Shown: positions 45,388 through 54,300 of the stretch, piece by piece | How the letters are laid out: every line of letters begins with the position of its first letter | Position numbering within the stretch: position 1 is the first letter of the stretch | Source: Roseibacillus sp. | Lineage (GTDB): Bacteria; Verrucomicrobiota; Verrucomicrobiia; Verrucomicrobiales; Akkermansiaceae | Length of the DNA: 56,968 nucleotides | Assembly (NCBI GenBank): GCA_022448985.1 | Contig: JAKVCR010000062.1 | Coordinates: 1-56,968, forward strand | Reading direction: 5' to 3' | Program-made: the position numbers and the translations under genes | Notes under the pieces: generated by a model | The model's input: only the letters and a program-made list of their open reading frames with translations | Told to the model about the DNA's origin: nothing | Database searches by the model: none

Positions 45388-46254
45388 ATGGACGCAACGA
45401 ACGGGGAAAACGCCACCATCAACTTCTTCTGTGCCACCTGCGGAGAAATCCTGCGAGGACTGGCCAGCAACGGTATTGCCTGTTCTTCGTGCGTTAGCGG
45501 AATTCCGATTCCCACCAACGAACACGAAAACTCTTCCAACCTTCCGCACCCCGAGGAAGAGATCTTCAAGTTCTTCTGCAGCCATTGCGAACAGAAGTTT
45601 TCAAGTCCGGTTGGATTCGCAGGCAAGCGATTCAACTGCCCGATGTGCTCAAAGGAAAATGTAGTGCCCGATCGGCACTCCGGATCCCTGACACAAGAAA
45701 ACCCGCCCGCGATCCCATCTCCACGGCCGGGCATCGGGCAGGATGTCTCTCTTCCAGAATTCGAATTGGAGCCCAGCTCGGCCAATCCTGCATCCGGACA
45801 ACTTGAACAGTTGCCCCTCCTCAATGAGACAGACCCCGCAGCCCCCCGGAGGAAGAATCTGATTAAGGATGAGTCTCCGGTGATTTCCTCCCCCGGGGAA
45901 ATCGACCAGGCAGCGTTGCAGGAGCAGGATCCTTGCCACAAAAAGCCGAATGCGAAGGAAATCGAACCAGCGGAAATCCAGCCCATTCGAATCACCCACC
46001 CCGTCAATGGCGAGGATCGCACCATTCTCCCCCGGCGCAGGGTCAAGGAAGAATCTAACGGGCTCATTCCCATTCGACTGGGGGACGAGGACACCGCCCT
46101 GCCAGCCCCCAAAGTCAAACAACCGAATCCCATTCCCAGGAAAGTGTCTGATTTCCTTGCCGACTCTGACCGGGAAGGCGATTCCATTGATCCGCTCTTT
46201 GGTGATGAGATCGAGATTGAGAAGATCTTCCCGGTGACAAACACGCAGGTTTAG
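45388..46254 (+). CDS. Zinc-ribbon protein with long disordered tail, unknown function
   Basis: 288 residues. There are two N-terminal zinc ribbons: FFCATCGEILRG with CSSC (residues ~13-35), and FFCSHCEQKFSSPVGFAGKR with FNCPMCSKEN (~62-90), the second like those in many PVC regulatory or membrane proteins. The remaining ~200 residues are polar, Pro/Glu-rich and predicted by eye to be disordered. A degenerate motif occurs twice (PIRITHPVNGEDRTILPRRR and PIRLGDEDTALPAPKVK). No enzyme domain and no membrane segment. It is 14 bases before the EEP gene. Confidence 0.7.
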   Translation: MDATNGENATINFFCATCGEILRGLASNGIACSSCVSGIPIPTNEHENSSNLPHPEEEIFKFFCSHCEQKFSSPVGFAGKRFNCPMCSKENVVPDRHSGSLTQENPPAIPSPRPGIGQDVSLPEFELEPSSANPASGQLEQLPLLNETDPAAPRRKNLIKDESPVISSPGEIDQAALQEQDPCHKKPNAKEIEPAEIQPIRITHPVNGEDRTILPRRRVKEESNGLIPIRLGDEDTALPAPKVKQPNPIPRKVSDFLADSDREGDSIDPLFGDEIEIEKIFPVTNTQV

Positions 46255-46268
46255 ACTAGAGCTCTGAA

Positions 46269-47072
46269 GTGAATGATCGCCGTGTGTTCCGTTTCCTGAC
46301 TGGTCTCTTTCTCGTTGCCTATAGCTTTGTAACAGACAGCCCCTCTCTCCAGGCGGCGGAACCTGCAAAGATCCGACTGGTTGCCTACAACATAAAGCAT
46401 GGTCGCGGCATTGACAACAGGGTAGACCTGAAGCGGATCGCATCCGTCCTACGCAAGCTCAAGCCGGACCTGGTAGCCCTTCAGGAGATCGACCACACTT
46501 GCACTCGCTCAGGAAAAGTCGACCAGGCTGCTGCCCTGGGAAATCTTCTAGGGATGCATTATCGTTTCGGGAAATTCATGGACTTCCAGGGAGGCCAGTA
46601 TGGGCTTGCAGTCCTCTCCCGCTTTCCTGTCCAGAAATCTATCCGTCATCAACTCTCTCCCGGAGCGGAACCACGCTGCGCCCTTGAAGTGATCGTCCAG
46701 CCGGCTGCTTCCGGACCTCCTCTCTCCTTCGTCAGCATTCACAATGACTGGACGAGGGAACCCTTCCGGGTAGCGCAGGTAAACGACCTCATAATGGGGC
46801 TCAGGGAACGCAAGCATCCCGTTATCCTGGCGGGAGATTTCAACGCCGAACCGAAAGCAGAATCACTGGCGAGGCTCAGAGCCTCGGGCTTTCTCATTCT
46901 TACCAAGGAAAAGGGCGCCAAGACTTTCCCCTCTCCGGCCCCCAGGATCGAAATCGATTACTTCATGACACGGGGATTTTCCTTCGTTAATCCGCCACTC
47001 ACCGTAGTGCACGATGAGCGACTCGCCTCCGATCATTGTCCCATCGCAATAGAACTTCCCCTGCCAAGGTGA
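46269..47072 (+). CDS. Secreted endonuclease/exonuclease/phosphatase (EEP) family protein
   Basis: 267 residues from a GTG at 46269, leading into a signal peptide (FRFLTGLFLVAYSFVTDS, cleavage near LQAAE). EEP motifs are intact: VAYNIKHGRG, LVALQEID (metal Glu), SIHNDW (His), GDFNAEP and ASDHCPI (Asp-His pair). It should hydrolyse a phosphodiester or phosphomonoester outside the cytoplasm; nucleic acid, phospholipid or sugar phosphate are all possible. It ends 7 bp from the convergent SMP-30 gene. Confidence 0.9.
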   Translation: MNDRRVFRFLTGLFLVAYSFVTDSPSLQAAEPAKIRLVAYNIKHGRGIDNRVDLKRIASVLRKLKPDLVALQEIDHTCTRSGKVDQAAALGNLLGMHYRFGKFMDFQGGQYGLAVLSRFPVQKSIRHQLSPGAEPRCALEVIVQPAASGPPLSFVSIHNDWTREPFRVAQVNDLIMGLRERKHPVILAGDFNAEPKAESLARLRASGFLILTKEKGAKTFPSPAPRIEIDYFMTRGFSFVNPPLTVVHDERLASDHCPIAIELPLPR

Positions 47073-47079
47073 ATCCCAT

Positions 47080-48051
47080 TCACCCGGCAAAGGCACTCAC
47101 AGGCAATCCCCGGACACCCACTGCTGGAAAAACGAATAAGCGACCCGCCTCTTCTTCAATGTCTGCACAAGGCTGGCCCGTGGTAACATAAAGATCGTCC
47201 AGATCTCCCCCCCCAAAGGCCGGTGCCGTCACTTCGCGGCAGGGAAGAATGAGCCGCTCAAGCTCCTTACCCTCCTGATCAAAACACACCACACACCCTC
47301 CATGGCAAAAGGCAATCCATAGATGACCTTCCATGTCGATCGCCATCCCATCAGGCACGCCGGGCACGCGTTCATCGGTTGAGAAGGCTTCCCGCCTGTT
47401 GTGCAGTTGGCCCGTTTCTGCATCATAGTTAAATGCCAGAACAGCGAGACGCGGCGTGTCGATGTAGAACAAGGTCTCTCCATCTCTGGTCCAAACCAAT
47501 CCGTTCGAATTGGTTACACCTCCGAACATCTTCTTGATCTGCCGATCGGGATCGAGTCGGTAGAGAGCGGCATCACCCCGCTTCCTCGGCAGACTGATCG
47601 AACCGGCAAAGAATCGCCCATCGGGCGAACACTTGCCGTCATTGAATCGGTTCTCTAACTTGTCAGATTCCGGATCCCCCAGCGGGGTCAGGAGGCCGCT
47701 TCCCGGATCAAGGAATGCAAAGCCCGAGTCTCCCGCGACAAGGAGTCCCCCGTTCTGGCGGGGAACGACGGTGCCAACCCGTTCTCCGGTCTCCCAAAAG
47801 GTCTCCTCCCCCGAATGAGGGTCGAAAGCGAGCACCCCGTGGCCTTCAATATCAACGTAATAAAGGGATCCCTGCCACCAGAGCGGCCCCTCTCCCCATT
47901 GCGCACGGTATTTTCCGGCAACTTCCGCAGTCACATCAAGGGGAGCCGTAAAAGGACTGGCCCCTGCTGTCGAGTAGCTTTCTAATTGCGAGAATCTCCC
48001 TTTCAGGCCAATCTCACTCCCAAAGACCGGAAAAACCGGCCGACCGATCAC
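47080..48051 (-). CDS. SMP-30/gluconolactonase family protein
   Basis: 323 residues from a GTG at 48051 with GGGGGTGA upstream. A GTG at 47934 would give 284 residues and fits the family's usual start (RAQWGEGPLWW) better, so the start is uncertain. Metal-site landmarks: WGEGPLWW (Glu), NRFNDGKCSPDGRFFAGS (Asn/Asp), GVTNSNGLVW (Asn) and VPDGMAID (Asp). It is a six-bladed lactonase, probably opening sugar lactones in the cytoplasm, with no signal peptide. It is divergent from the amidase gene with only 18 bp between the listed starts. Confidence 0.88.
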   Translation of the reverse strand: MIGRPVFPVFGSEIGLKGRFSQLESYSTAGASPFTAPLDVTAEVAGKYRAQWGEGPLWWQGSLYYVDIEGHGVLAFDPHSGEETFWETGERVGTVVPRQNGGLLVAGDSGFAFLDPGSGLLTPLGDPESDKLENRFNDGKCSPDGRFFAGSISLPRKRGDAALYRLDPDRQIKKMFGGVTNSNGLVWTRDGETLFYIDTPRLAVLAFNYDAETGQLHNRREAFSTDERVPGVPDGMAIDMEGHLWIAFCHGGCVVCFDQEGKELERLILPCREVTAPAFGGGDLDDLYVTTGQPCADIEEEAGRLFVFPAVGVRGLPVSAFAG

Positions 48052-48069
48052 GATCGGTCACCCCCGTCG

Positions 48070-49068
48070 ATGAGTTTCGTTTCCCGATCCTTCCGCAAAT
48101 CCCTTCTGCTTCTCTTGAGCGGGCTTGCGCACACTACTCTAACGGCCGCAGCCGGCTGGGATACGGTACGGCATAAAGGCCAGGACTACGTCACCGTCCG
48201 CAGCATCAAGGAGTTCTACGGGTTCCAGTCCATGAAGGTGAAAGGCTCGTTCCTTGAACTTGAGAACCGGGCGGTCAAGATCAGGTTCGCCATTGGTGGG
48301 CAGGACGTCTTCATGAACAACGTGAAGTTCATCTTCAGCTTCAAGGTCCTGCCTCTCAAGGGGCGCTACCTCGTCTCCCGTCTTGACCTGGGCAAGTTGA
48401 TCGATCCTGTCCTGCGCCCTTCCTACATCCGGACCTCGGCCCCCTTCGACACCGTCATCATCGATCCAGGCCACGGCGGCAATGATCCGGGCGCGGTAAA
48501 TCGCTACGGAGTGGAAGCTAACTACAACCTTGCTGTCGCTCGTATCCTTAAACAGCAACTCGAAGCCCGTCGCTTCAAGGTGGTTATGACCCGGAACTCC
48601 GATCGCGCCCTTTCCCTCACGGAACGTGTCAATCTCGCTAACCGGTTTCAGAATGCCGTATTCATCAGCATTCACTTCAATTCTGGTGGCCGTGGACGCG
48701 CCGAGGGCATCGAGACCTTTACCCTCTCTCCTGCCGGAGTGGCCCACTATGGACGTGGCATTCGCCAGGATGATTTCCAACTCCGCGACGGAAATACCCA
48801 GGATTCCGCAAACATCGCTCTCGCAACTGCCGTGCACAGCACCTGCCTGCTCAAGACTGGTCGACCCGATCGAGGAATCCGGCGTGCCCGCTTCAGTGTT
48901 CTCACCGGGGTAAGGCATCCAGCCATCCTCCTGGAAGGCGGTTTCATGAGCCACTCCTACGAGGCCCGACTCATCGCCAATGCGACCTATCAGCGTAATC
49001 TCGCCAGCGCCATCACGGATGCAGTCATGAAATACCGACTCGCCACCATGCGTCGCCCACAACGTTAG
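48070..49068 (+). CDS. N-acetylmuramoyl-L-alanine amidase (Amidase_3)
   Basis: 332 residues from the ATG at 48070, which opens a signal peptide (RKSLLLLLSGLAHTTLTAAA); the longer frame adds 28 unlikely residues. An N-terminal ~110-residue domain (YVTVRSIKEFYGF, copper amine oxidase-N-like strand pattern) precedes the amidase domain. Zinc ligands: His in IIDPGHGGNDPG, Glu in GVEANYN and His in ISIHFN; catalytic Glu in LLEGGF. It cuts the amide bond between muramic acid and the stem peptide in the periplasm. Confidence 0.93.
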   Translation: MSFVSRSFRKSLLLLLSGLAHTTLTAAAGWDTVRHKGQDYVTVRSIKEFYGFQSMKVKGSFLELENRAVKIRFAIGGQDVFMNNVKFIFSFKVLPLKGRYLVSRLDLGKLIDPVLRPSYIRTSAPFDTVIIDPGHGGNDPGAVNRYGVEANYNLAVARILKQQLEARRFKVVMTRNSDRALSLTERVNLANRFQNAVFISIHFNSGGRGRAEGIETFTLSPAGVAHYGRGIRQDDFQLRDGNTQDSANIALATAVHSTCLLKTGRPDRGIRRARFSVLTGVRHPAILLEGGFMSHSYEARLIANATYQRNLASAITDAVMKYRLATMRRPQR

Positions 49069-49217
49069 GACATATCGCGGATTTTGGTATCCCTCGGGGT
49101 GAGGAAGTCCCTGGCAGACATGATTACCTGAAATTGAAATGTGATTCCCCCCGGAAGTGTCACGACTCCGTAATTTCAGAATCGACGGATTGCGTTCCAG
49201 CACCTGCAATCTGTGAA

Positions 49218-49592
49218 ATGGCAGACGGACCGACTCCCCCACCTACAGGGAACCTCATTCTTCGCCACGAGCATGATGCCCCCCGGGAACGCAGCACCTG
49301 CGGATATCGGTATCGCCTTATCAGCAAGGGTGACGAGGAGGTCGCAGCATGGGCTCATACCGTGGATATTGATGGTGCCAGACCCCACTACCACAAGTGT
49401 GCCACAGAACTCTACTACGTGCTTGAGGGAGAAGGAACCGTGATCCTTGATGGCGAAGAACACCCGGTTCAGTCCGGCACCATGATCCACATTCCTCCCG
49501 GTGTAGTCCATGGTGCAGTGGGAAAAATGCGTGTCCTTGTCGTGGGCATCCCCGACATTGATGATGCCGATGTATTCTATCCTGACTCCTAG
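49218..49592 (+). CDS. Cupin domain protein
   Basis: 124 residues from the ATG at 49218; a TTG at 49134 would add 28 residues. Both cupin motifs are present: motif 1 GARPHYHKCATELYYVLEG (His, His, Glu ligands) and motif 2 SGTMIHIPPGVVHG. It is a small cytosolic metal-binding beta-barrel; the substrate is unknown. Its stop is only 3 bases from the ATG of the PVC-type cytochrome gene, so the two are probably translated together. Confidence 0.87.
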   Translation: MADGPTPPPTGNLILRHEHDAPRERSTCGYRYRLISKGDEEVAAWAHTVDIDGARPHYHKCATELYYVLEGEGTVILDGEEHPVQSGTMIHIPPGVVHGAVGKMRVLVVGIPDIDDADVFYPDS

Positions 49593-49595
49593 CAC

Positions 49596-52500
49596 ATGAA
49601 ACTCAAACGCCTGATTCTCTCTGCCACGCTAGCCACCATTGTCAGCAACTCCTCCGGCTTTGCCGAAGTGGACAGGGATGCGCTTCCTGCGGTCGAGGAG
49701 GGATTCGCAATTAACTTTTTTGTCCGGGAACCGCACATCATCAATCCCTCCTCCCTCTGCTTTGACCGGAAAGGGCAGCTTTATGTTGGCGCTGGCCCGC
49801 AATACCGGCACCCGAAGGAGGATTCACCAACCGACTACATCAAGATCTTGATCGATGCGGACGACGATGGTGTCGCCGAGACGGTGAAGACTTTCGCCGA
49901 GGGACTCAACTGCGTGCAGGCAATGGCCTGGAAAGGCAATGAACTATGGGTCGCCAACGCGCCGGAACTCACGGTGCTGCGCGATACCGACGGGGATGAT
50001 GTCGCCGACGAGTACCAGGTCATCTACACGGGGCTTAACAACCTGCGCCACAGTGTGCACGGGCTTAACTGGGGGCCCGACGGCTGGCTCTACTTCACCA
50101 TGGGCAACACCTGGGTAAAGCCGAATGCACCGAAGCCTATCCGTGACCTGCAGGGCATCAAGTCGGACGATAAGACACAATACCCACTGACGAAGGTCTA
50201 CACAAAGGACACCTACCCGAAAAGCTACCACCCGATGAACAAACGGGAAATGGAGGGCGGCGTCTTCCGCTGCCGTCCCGGAGGATACGGCCTTGAACTC
50301 TACGCCCGCGGTATGCGCAACCCCTGGGACATGTGCATGGACAGCGGTTTCAACTGGCTTGCCACTGACAACGATCCCGGGGCACCGGGCGAGCGCATCT
50401 TCATGCCGATCCGCCATGGTCACTACTCCATGCGCCACCCGTGGAAGTTCGACTGGATGGGAAAACACATCGCCATCGCGCCCTCCTCGGATCTATTTCC
50501 AAGCGTCAGCGGTTCCGGCACCGGGGTTGCCTTCTACAGCTCATACCACTTTCCGGAACAATACCGCAATCACTACCTGATCGCTGACTGGACCAACAAC
50601 TGCATCTTCCTCTATAACCCGAAATGGGTCGGTGCACTACAGGTGCCAGCAGAGACCAAGCGTAAGATTGTCGATGGTGGTGCCACCCGTGGAGGCGATC
50701 TGGGCTACAAGGGAGGCAAGGGACGCTCCCTTTTCCGCCCGACGGATATCGAGACCGGTCCCGATGGCGCCCTGTATATCGCCGGTTGGGGATCAGTCTA
50801 CGGCACCGAATATGTGCCAAAGGAAAAGTGGACACCTGAGGAAAACGCAAAATACCAGGGACGGGTGTTCCGCCTTATCCACAAGGAATCTCCACTGATT
50901 CCCCGAGCAACCTGGGATACGGCAAAGCGTAAAAAGGACATCAGGAGCTGGAGACTCGCGGAACTGATTGAAGATCTCGGCTCCAATCTCCACGTCTGGC
51001 GGGTTCATGCTCAGGATGAGCTCATCCGGCGGGGCGATGCGGTGCGCAAGGGTCTGATGGACGTAATCAAGTCTAGCGCGCTCAGCGAAACCCAGGCGAC
51101 CTGGGTGATGTGGGCAATTGGCCACATCGACAAGGCCCGTGGACAAGACCACGGGCAGATAGAGCAATTTGCCAGTGGCCAATGGCAGGCCCCCAAGAAG
51201 GCCAGTCGCGTCCCGCCTGCAAACTACAGGCTTAACATCCGCATCCAGGCCACGCGCATACTCGGTGAGAATCGGGTATCCGCCGCAATCCCTCTACTTA
51301 TCAAACTGCTCGCAGACCAGGAACCGCGCATCCGGCTGGCGGCGATGGGATCACTCGACCGCATTGGCTGGGGCAAGAACAATGCCGCGATCCTCGATGC
51401 CATTGCCTACGAGACCGACCGGGTGGCTTACTATACCAACTGGCAGGTCATGCGCCGGCAACTGCCTGAAGAAAAGCGCCGGGAATTGCTGGAGGACGAG
51501 CGCCCCGGCATCCGCCGGATGGCCGCGCTGGGCCTGATGGAGGAAGGAGATCGCGACTTGCAGCGGCGGGCAAACGAGTTTCTGAGCGGGGGCGTTGCCG
51601 CGGGCAGCGATCCATCGAAAAGCCTGACGCTCTCCGCTAGCGAGGTGAACTTCCGTGACTCCACCCAGGTGCGGTTGGCTGCAGCAACACCTGGAGATAT
51701 TCACTACACTCTCAACGGATCCGATCCCACGGTGAAGTCCGCAAAAACGAAGGGAGAACTCACAGTGTCTGAGGCCGCCACGGTCAAGGCGGCTGTGTTC
51801 AAGGGAGAACGCCGGGTATCTGAAATCGAAACGCTGACGCTTCACAAGATTACCGAATCAGAGTGGCGGGATCGCCTCTTCGTACACGACATTCGCGGCA
51901 AGGGATCGGCAAACTCTTACAAGGTCGAACTCGAAGGCCTGCAGCGGGGCACCCTCGTCTATGCAGATCGAAGCTACACCTTTACCGAAATCTCCGAGGC
52001 TCTCGCTGGCGCTACGCATATTCGCACCCACAACGACGACAAGAGCAAAACCAACCCGGAATTTCTGCGCTTCGAGATCAATTTACCCGCCACGCTCTAC
52101 CTTGCCTATGACGGCCGTACCGAACCACCGAAGGCGCTCGTGGCAGGCATGGAAAAAACCGACATGGCAGTAAGCATGAGCAACGGCGAATCCTTTCCCG
52201 TCTACCGTCGTACGGTGGAGGCCGGGGTAGTGGTACTCGGTGGCAACAAACTTGGTGGTTCCGGTGGCGAATCGATGTACCAGGTCTTTCTCTCCAGGAC
52301 CGGACTCCGGAAGAGCACTGTCGCTGCGGCCACTGATGCGATGCCCAAGGCCGACCCCAAACACGGAGAAGAGATTTTTTTCGGACGGGGCACCTGTTTC
52401 GCCTGTCACCAGGTCCAGGGCAAAGGTGTTGTGCTAGGACCGGACCTTGTGGGAATCCGTAAACGGCAGGACCTTAACTACGTCATCAAGTCCATCCTTG

Positions 52501-52763
52501 AACCGGATGCCTACATTGTAGAGGGCTTCCAGCAGACCAGCCTCCGACTAAGGGACGGCCGTGAACTTTTCGGCATGATTCAGGAAGAGACGGCCCAGGT
52601 CGTGAATATCTATCTTCCCACCGGAAAACGCGTAGTGGTACAAGCAAGTGAGATCGTGAAGCGTTCCGACGCCAAGCACTCGGGCATGCCCTCCAGTTTC
52701 GCCTACACCCTGAGTCCCCAGGATGTTGCCGACCTTTCAGCTTGGATCATGTCGCTCAAGTAA
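49596..52763 (+). CDS. PVC-type haem-binding CxxCH protein with chitobiase-like insert
   Basis: 1055 residues with a signal peptide (MKLKRLILSATLATIVSNSS, cleavage near GFAE). N-terminal dehydrogenase-type propeller (FVREPHIINPSSLCFDRKG, DTDGDDVADEYQ, HGLNWGPDGWLYFTMGN); HEAT-like helices ~455-660; a chitobiase C-terminal-like module ~680-750 (IHYTLNGSDP); a beta module; and a C-terminal cytochrome domain with the haem site at residue 934 (CFACHQVQGKGVVLGPDL). Same family as the protein at 2005 but with extra modules. Periplasmic redox role on an unknown sugar or polyol is likely. It follows the cupin gene by 3 bases. Confidence 0.93.
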   Translation: MKLKRLILSATLATIVSNSSGFAEVDRDALPAVEEGFAINFFVREPHIINPSSLCFDRKGQLYVGAGPQYRHPKEDSPTDYIKILIDADDDGVAETVKTFAEGLNCVQAMAWKGNELWVANAPELTVLRDTDGDDVADEYQVIYTGLNNLRHSVHGLNWGPDGWLYFTMGNTWVKPNAPKPIRDLQGIKSDDKTQYPLTKVYTKDTYPKSYHPMNKREMEGGVFRCRPGGYGLELYARGMRNPWDMCMDSGFNWLATDNDPGAPGERIFMPIRHGHYSMRHPWKFDWMGKHIAIAPSSDLFPSVSGSGTGVAFYSSYHFPEQYRNHYLIADWTNNCIFLYNPKWVGALQVPAETKRKIVDGGATRGGDLGYKGGKGRSLFRPTDIETGPDGALYIAGWGSVYGTEYVPKEKWTPEENAKYQGRVFRLIHKESPLIPRATWDTAKRKKDIRSWRLAELIEDLGSNLHVWRVHAQDELIRRGDAVRKGLMDVIKSSALSETQATWVMWAIGHIDKARGQDHGQIEQFASGQWQAPKKASRVPPANYRLNIRIQATRILGENRVSAAIPLLIKLLADQEPRIRLAAMGSLDRIGWGKNNAAILDAIAYETDRVAYYTNWQVMRRQLPEEKRRELLEDERPGIRRMAALGLMEEGDRDLQRRANEFLSGGVAAGSDPSKSLTLSASEVNFRDSTQVRLAAATPGDIHYTLNGSDPTVKSAKTKGELTVSEAATVKAAVFKGERRVSEIETLTLHKITESEWRDRLFVHDIRGKGSANSYKVELEGLQRGTLVYADRSYTFTEISEALAGATHIRTHNDDKSKTNPEFLRFEINLPATLYLAYDGRTEPPKALVAGMEKTDMAVSMSNGESFPVYRRTVEAGVVVLGGNKLGGSGGESMYQVFLSRTGLRKSTVAAATDAMPKADPKHGEEIFFGRGTCFACHQVQGKGVVLGPDLVGIRKRQDLNYVIKSILEPDAYIVEGFQQTSLRLRDGRELFGMIQEETAQVVNIYLPTGKRVVVQASEIVKRSDAKHSGMPSSFAYTLSPQDVADLSAWIMSLK

Positions 52764-52840
52764 TAAGCGGTTAAACCGTTCAAACTGCACCATACGGACT
52801 TGCGCTGAGGCCAATTCCCCGCAGTTCTCTTCTATTGGCG

Positions 52841-53641
52841 TCACAAGATCACACCCAGCTGCTCGGGCAGGGCAGTGCGAGGACGCCATGTAAGAATCTC
52901 AGGATCACCGGTGGTCACCAGAACGGTATGCTCGAAGTGAGCCGATGATTTGCGATCAGCGGTCACCACCGTCCAGCCGTCATCAAGCCAGTCAACTTCC
53001 CCTACCCCGGCATTTACCATCGGCTCGATGGCGAGAATCATGCCCGCCTTCAGTCGTGGAGAACGTCCCTCGGGCCGGAAATTCGGAACTTCGGGTTTCT
53101 CATGTAGGTTTCTCCCGACCCCGTGACCGACGAGTTTGCGCACCACGGTGAAGCCATGACCGTTCACATAAGATTCCACGCTCCCGCAAAGATCCCCCAA
53201 AGGAATCCCGTCCCGGGCATGATCGATGGCTTCAAAGAGACTCTGCTCGGTGGCAGCCAGGAGGCGGCGGTCTTCCTGGGTGATCGATCCGACAGGCACC
53301 GTAACTGCATTATCCCCGATCCATCCATTCATCGTGACCCCGATATCGATGCTAACGAGATCTCCGGGCTGAATACGACGAGCCCCTCCTATTCCGTGCA
53401 CGACCTCCTCATTGATTGAGATACAGATGTTGGCAGGAAAGTCCCGGTAACCCAGAAAGGTGGGAGTTCCACCGCGCTCCGCTATTAGTTCGGCAGCATA
53501 GGAATCAACCTCGGCAGTGGTTCTCCCGGGTTCAATGAATCCGGCGACAGCCTGAAGAACCTCACTGGCAATCTCTCCCGCAATCCGCATCTTCCGGATT
53601 TCGGCTTCGGTCTTGATCGGGATCTTGACGCGTTTACCCAT
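52841..53641 (-). CDS. map: Methionine aminopeptidase type I
   Basis: 266 residues. The five metal ligands are visible: Asp in SIDIGV, Asp in IGDNAVTV, His in GHGVGRNLHE, Glu in ILAIEPM and Glu in AHFEHTV; the substrate His is in EEVVHGIGG. It removes the N-terminal Met from new proteins. Its ATG is 4 bases after the adk stop. In many genomes infA, rpmJ and rpsM follow; here the operon ends and a convergent gene lies 77 bp away. Confidence 0.97.
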   Translation of the reverse strand: MGKRVKIPIKTEAEIRKMRIAGEIASEVLQAVAGFIEPGRTTAEVDSYAAELIAERGGTPTFLGYRDFPANICISINEEVVHGIGGARRIQPGDLVSIDIGVTMNGWIGDNAVTVPVGSITQEDRRLLAATEQSLFEAIDHARDGIPLGDLCGSVESYVNGHGFTVVRKLVGHGVGRNLHEKPEVPNFRPEGRSPRLKAGMILAIEPMVNAGVGEVDWLDDGWTVVTADRKSSAHFEHTVLVTTGDPEILTWRPRTALPEQLGVIL

Positions 53642-53645
53642 GAAA

Positions 53646-54284
53646 TCAGGCGAGCTCAGACTTTACCCTCTTAAACACTTCCGCCGGGGTTCCCACGCCC
53701 CAAATACGTAAAAGGCGTCCAGATTGTTCGTAATACTCGGCCACAGGCAAGGTTAACTCTTCAAACACCTTCAGACGCTGACGAAAATTCTCCAGATCGT
53801 CGTCGTCTCGTTGCCCAAGCCTCCCACCGCATGACGGACAGGCTCCCCCGAACGCCTCGGCCTGTACCTTGGTCCCGGTCCAGGGGCACCCCGTGCATTC
53901 CCGGCGATCAGTCACACGGCGCTCCAACTCCGCTACCGGGCCCTCCATGAGAAGTGCCCTCAGGCAGTCACTGTCCACACCCAGAGCTTGATCGAGCTCC
54001 TCGGCCTGCGGGAGTGTTCGCGGAAAGCCATCAAGAACCCAGCCCCCCTTCACTTTCCGGATCCAGGCGGTGGCAAGAGCGAGTGCCAACTCGTCAGGCA
54101 CGTAATGGCCAGTAACCAGATAAGGTTCCGCCTCCTTTCCAAGAAGAGAACCTACCTTCACTTCCTGCCGTAGCTGCTTACCGGTACTGAAATAGGAGAG
54201 CATCTTCTCCTTGGCCAGCAACCGACCCTGCGTTCCCTTTCCCGAGGCCGGGGGGCCCAGCAGGACTATCGCAGAAGCAGACAC
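53646..54284 (-). CDS. adk: Adenylate kinase, zinc-LID type
   Basis: 212 residues from a GTG at 54284. The P-loop reads GPPASGKGTQ (usually GPPGAGKGTQ), still a valid Walker A. LDGFPRTLPQ and the C-terminal Arg-rich DDDLENFRQRL are normal. The LID has two Cys pairs (CTGC and CPSC, 15 residues apart), which should hold a structural zinc. It converts AMP and ATP to two ADP. It follows secY by 16 bases. Confidence 0.96.
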   Translation of the reverse strand: MSASAIVLLGPPASGKGTQGRLLAKEKMLSYFSTGKQLRQEVKVGSLLGKEAEPYLVTGHYVPDELALALATAWIRKVKGGWVLDGFPRTLPQAEELDQALGVDSDCLRALLMEGPVAELERRVTDRRECTGCPWTGTKVQAEAFGGACPSCGGRLGQRDDDDLENFRQRLKVFEELTLPVAEYYEQSGRLLRIWGVGTPAEVFKRVKSELA

Positions 54285-54300
54285 GAACCCGGAAACCAGA

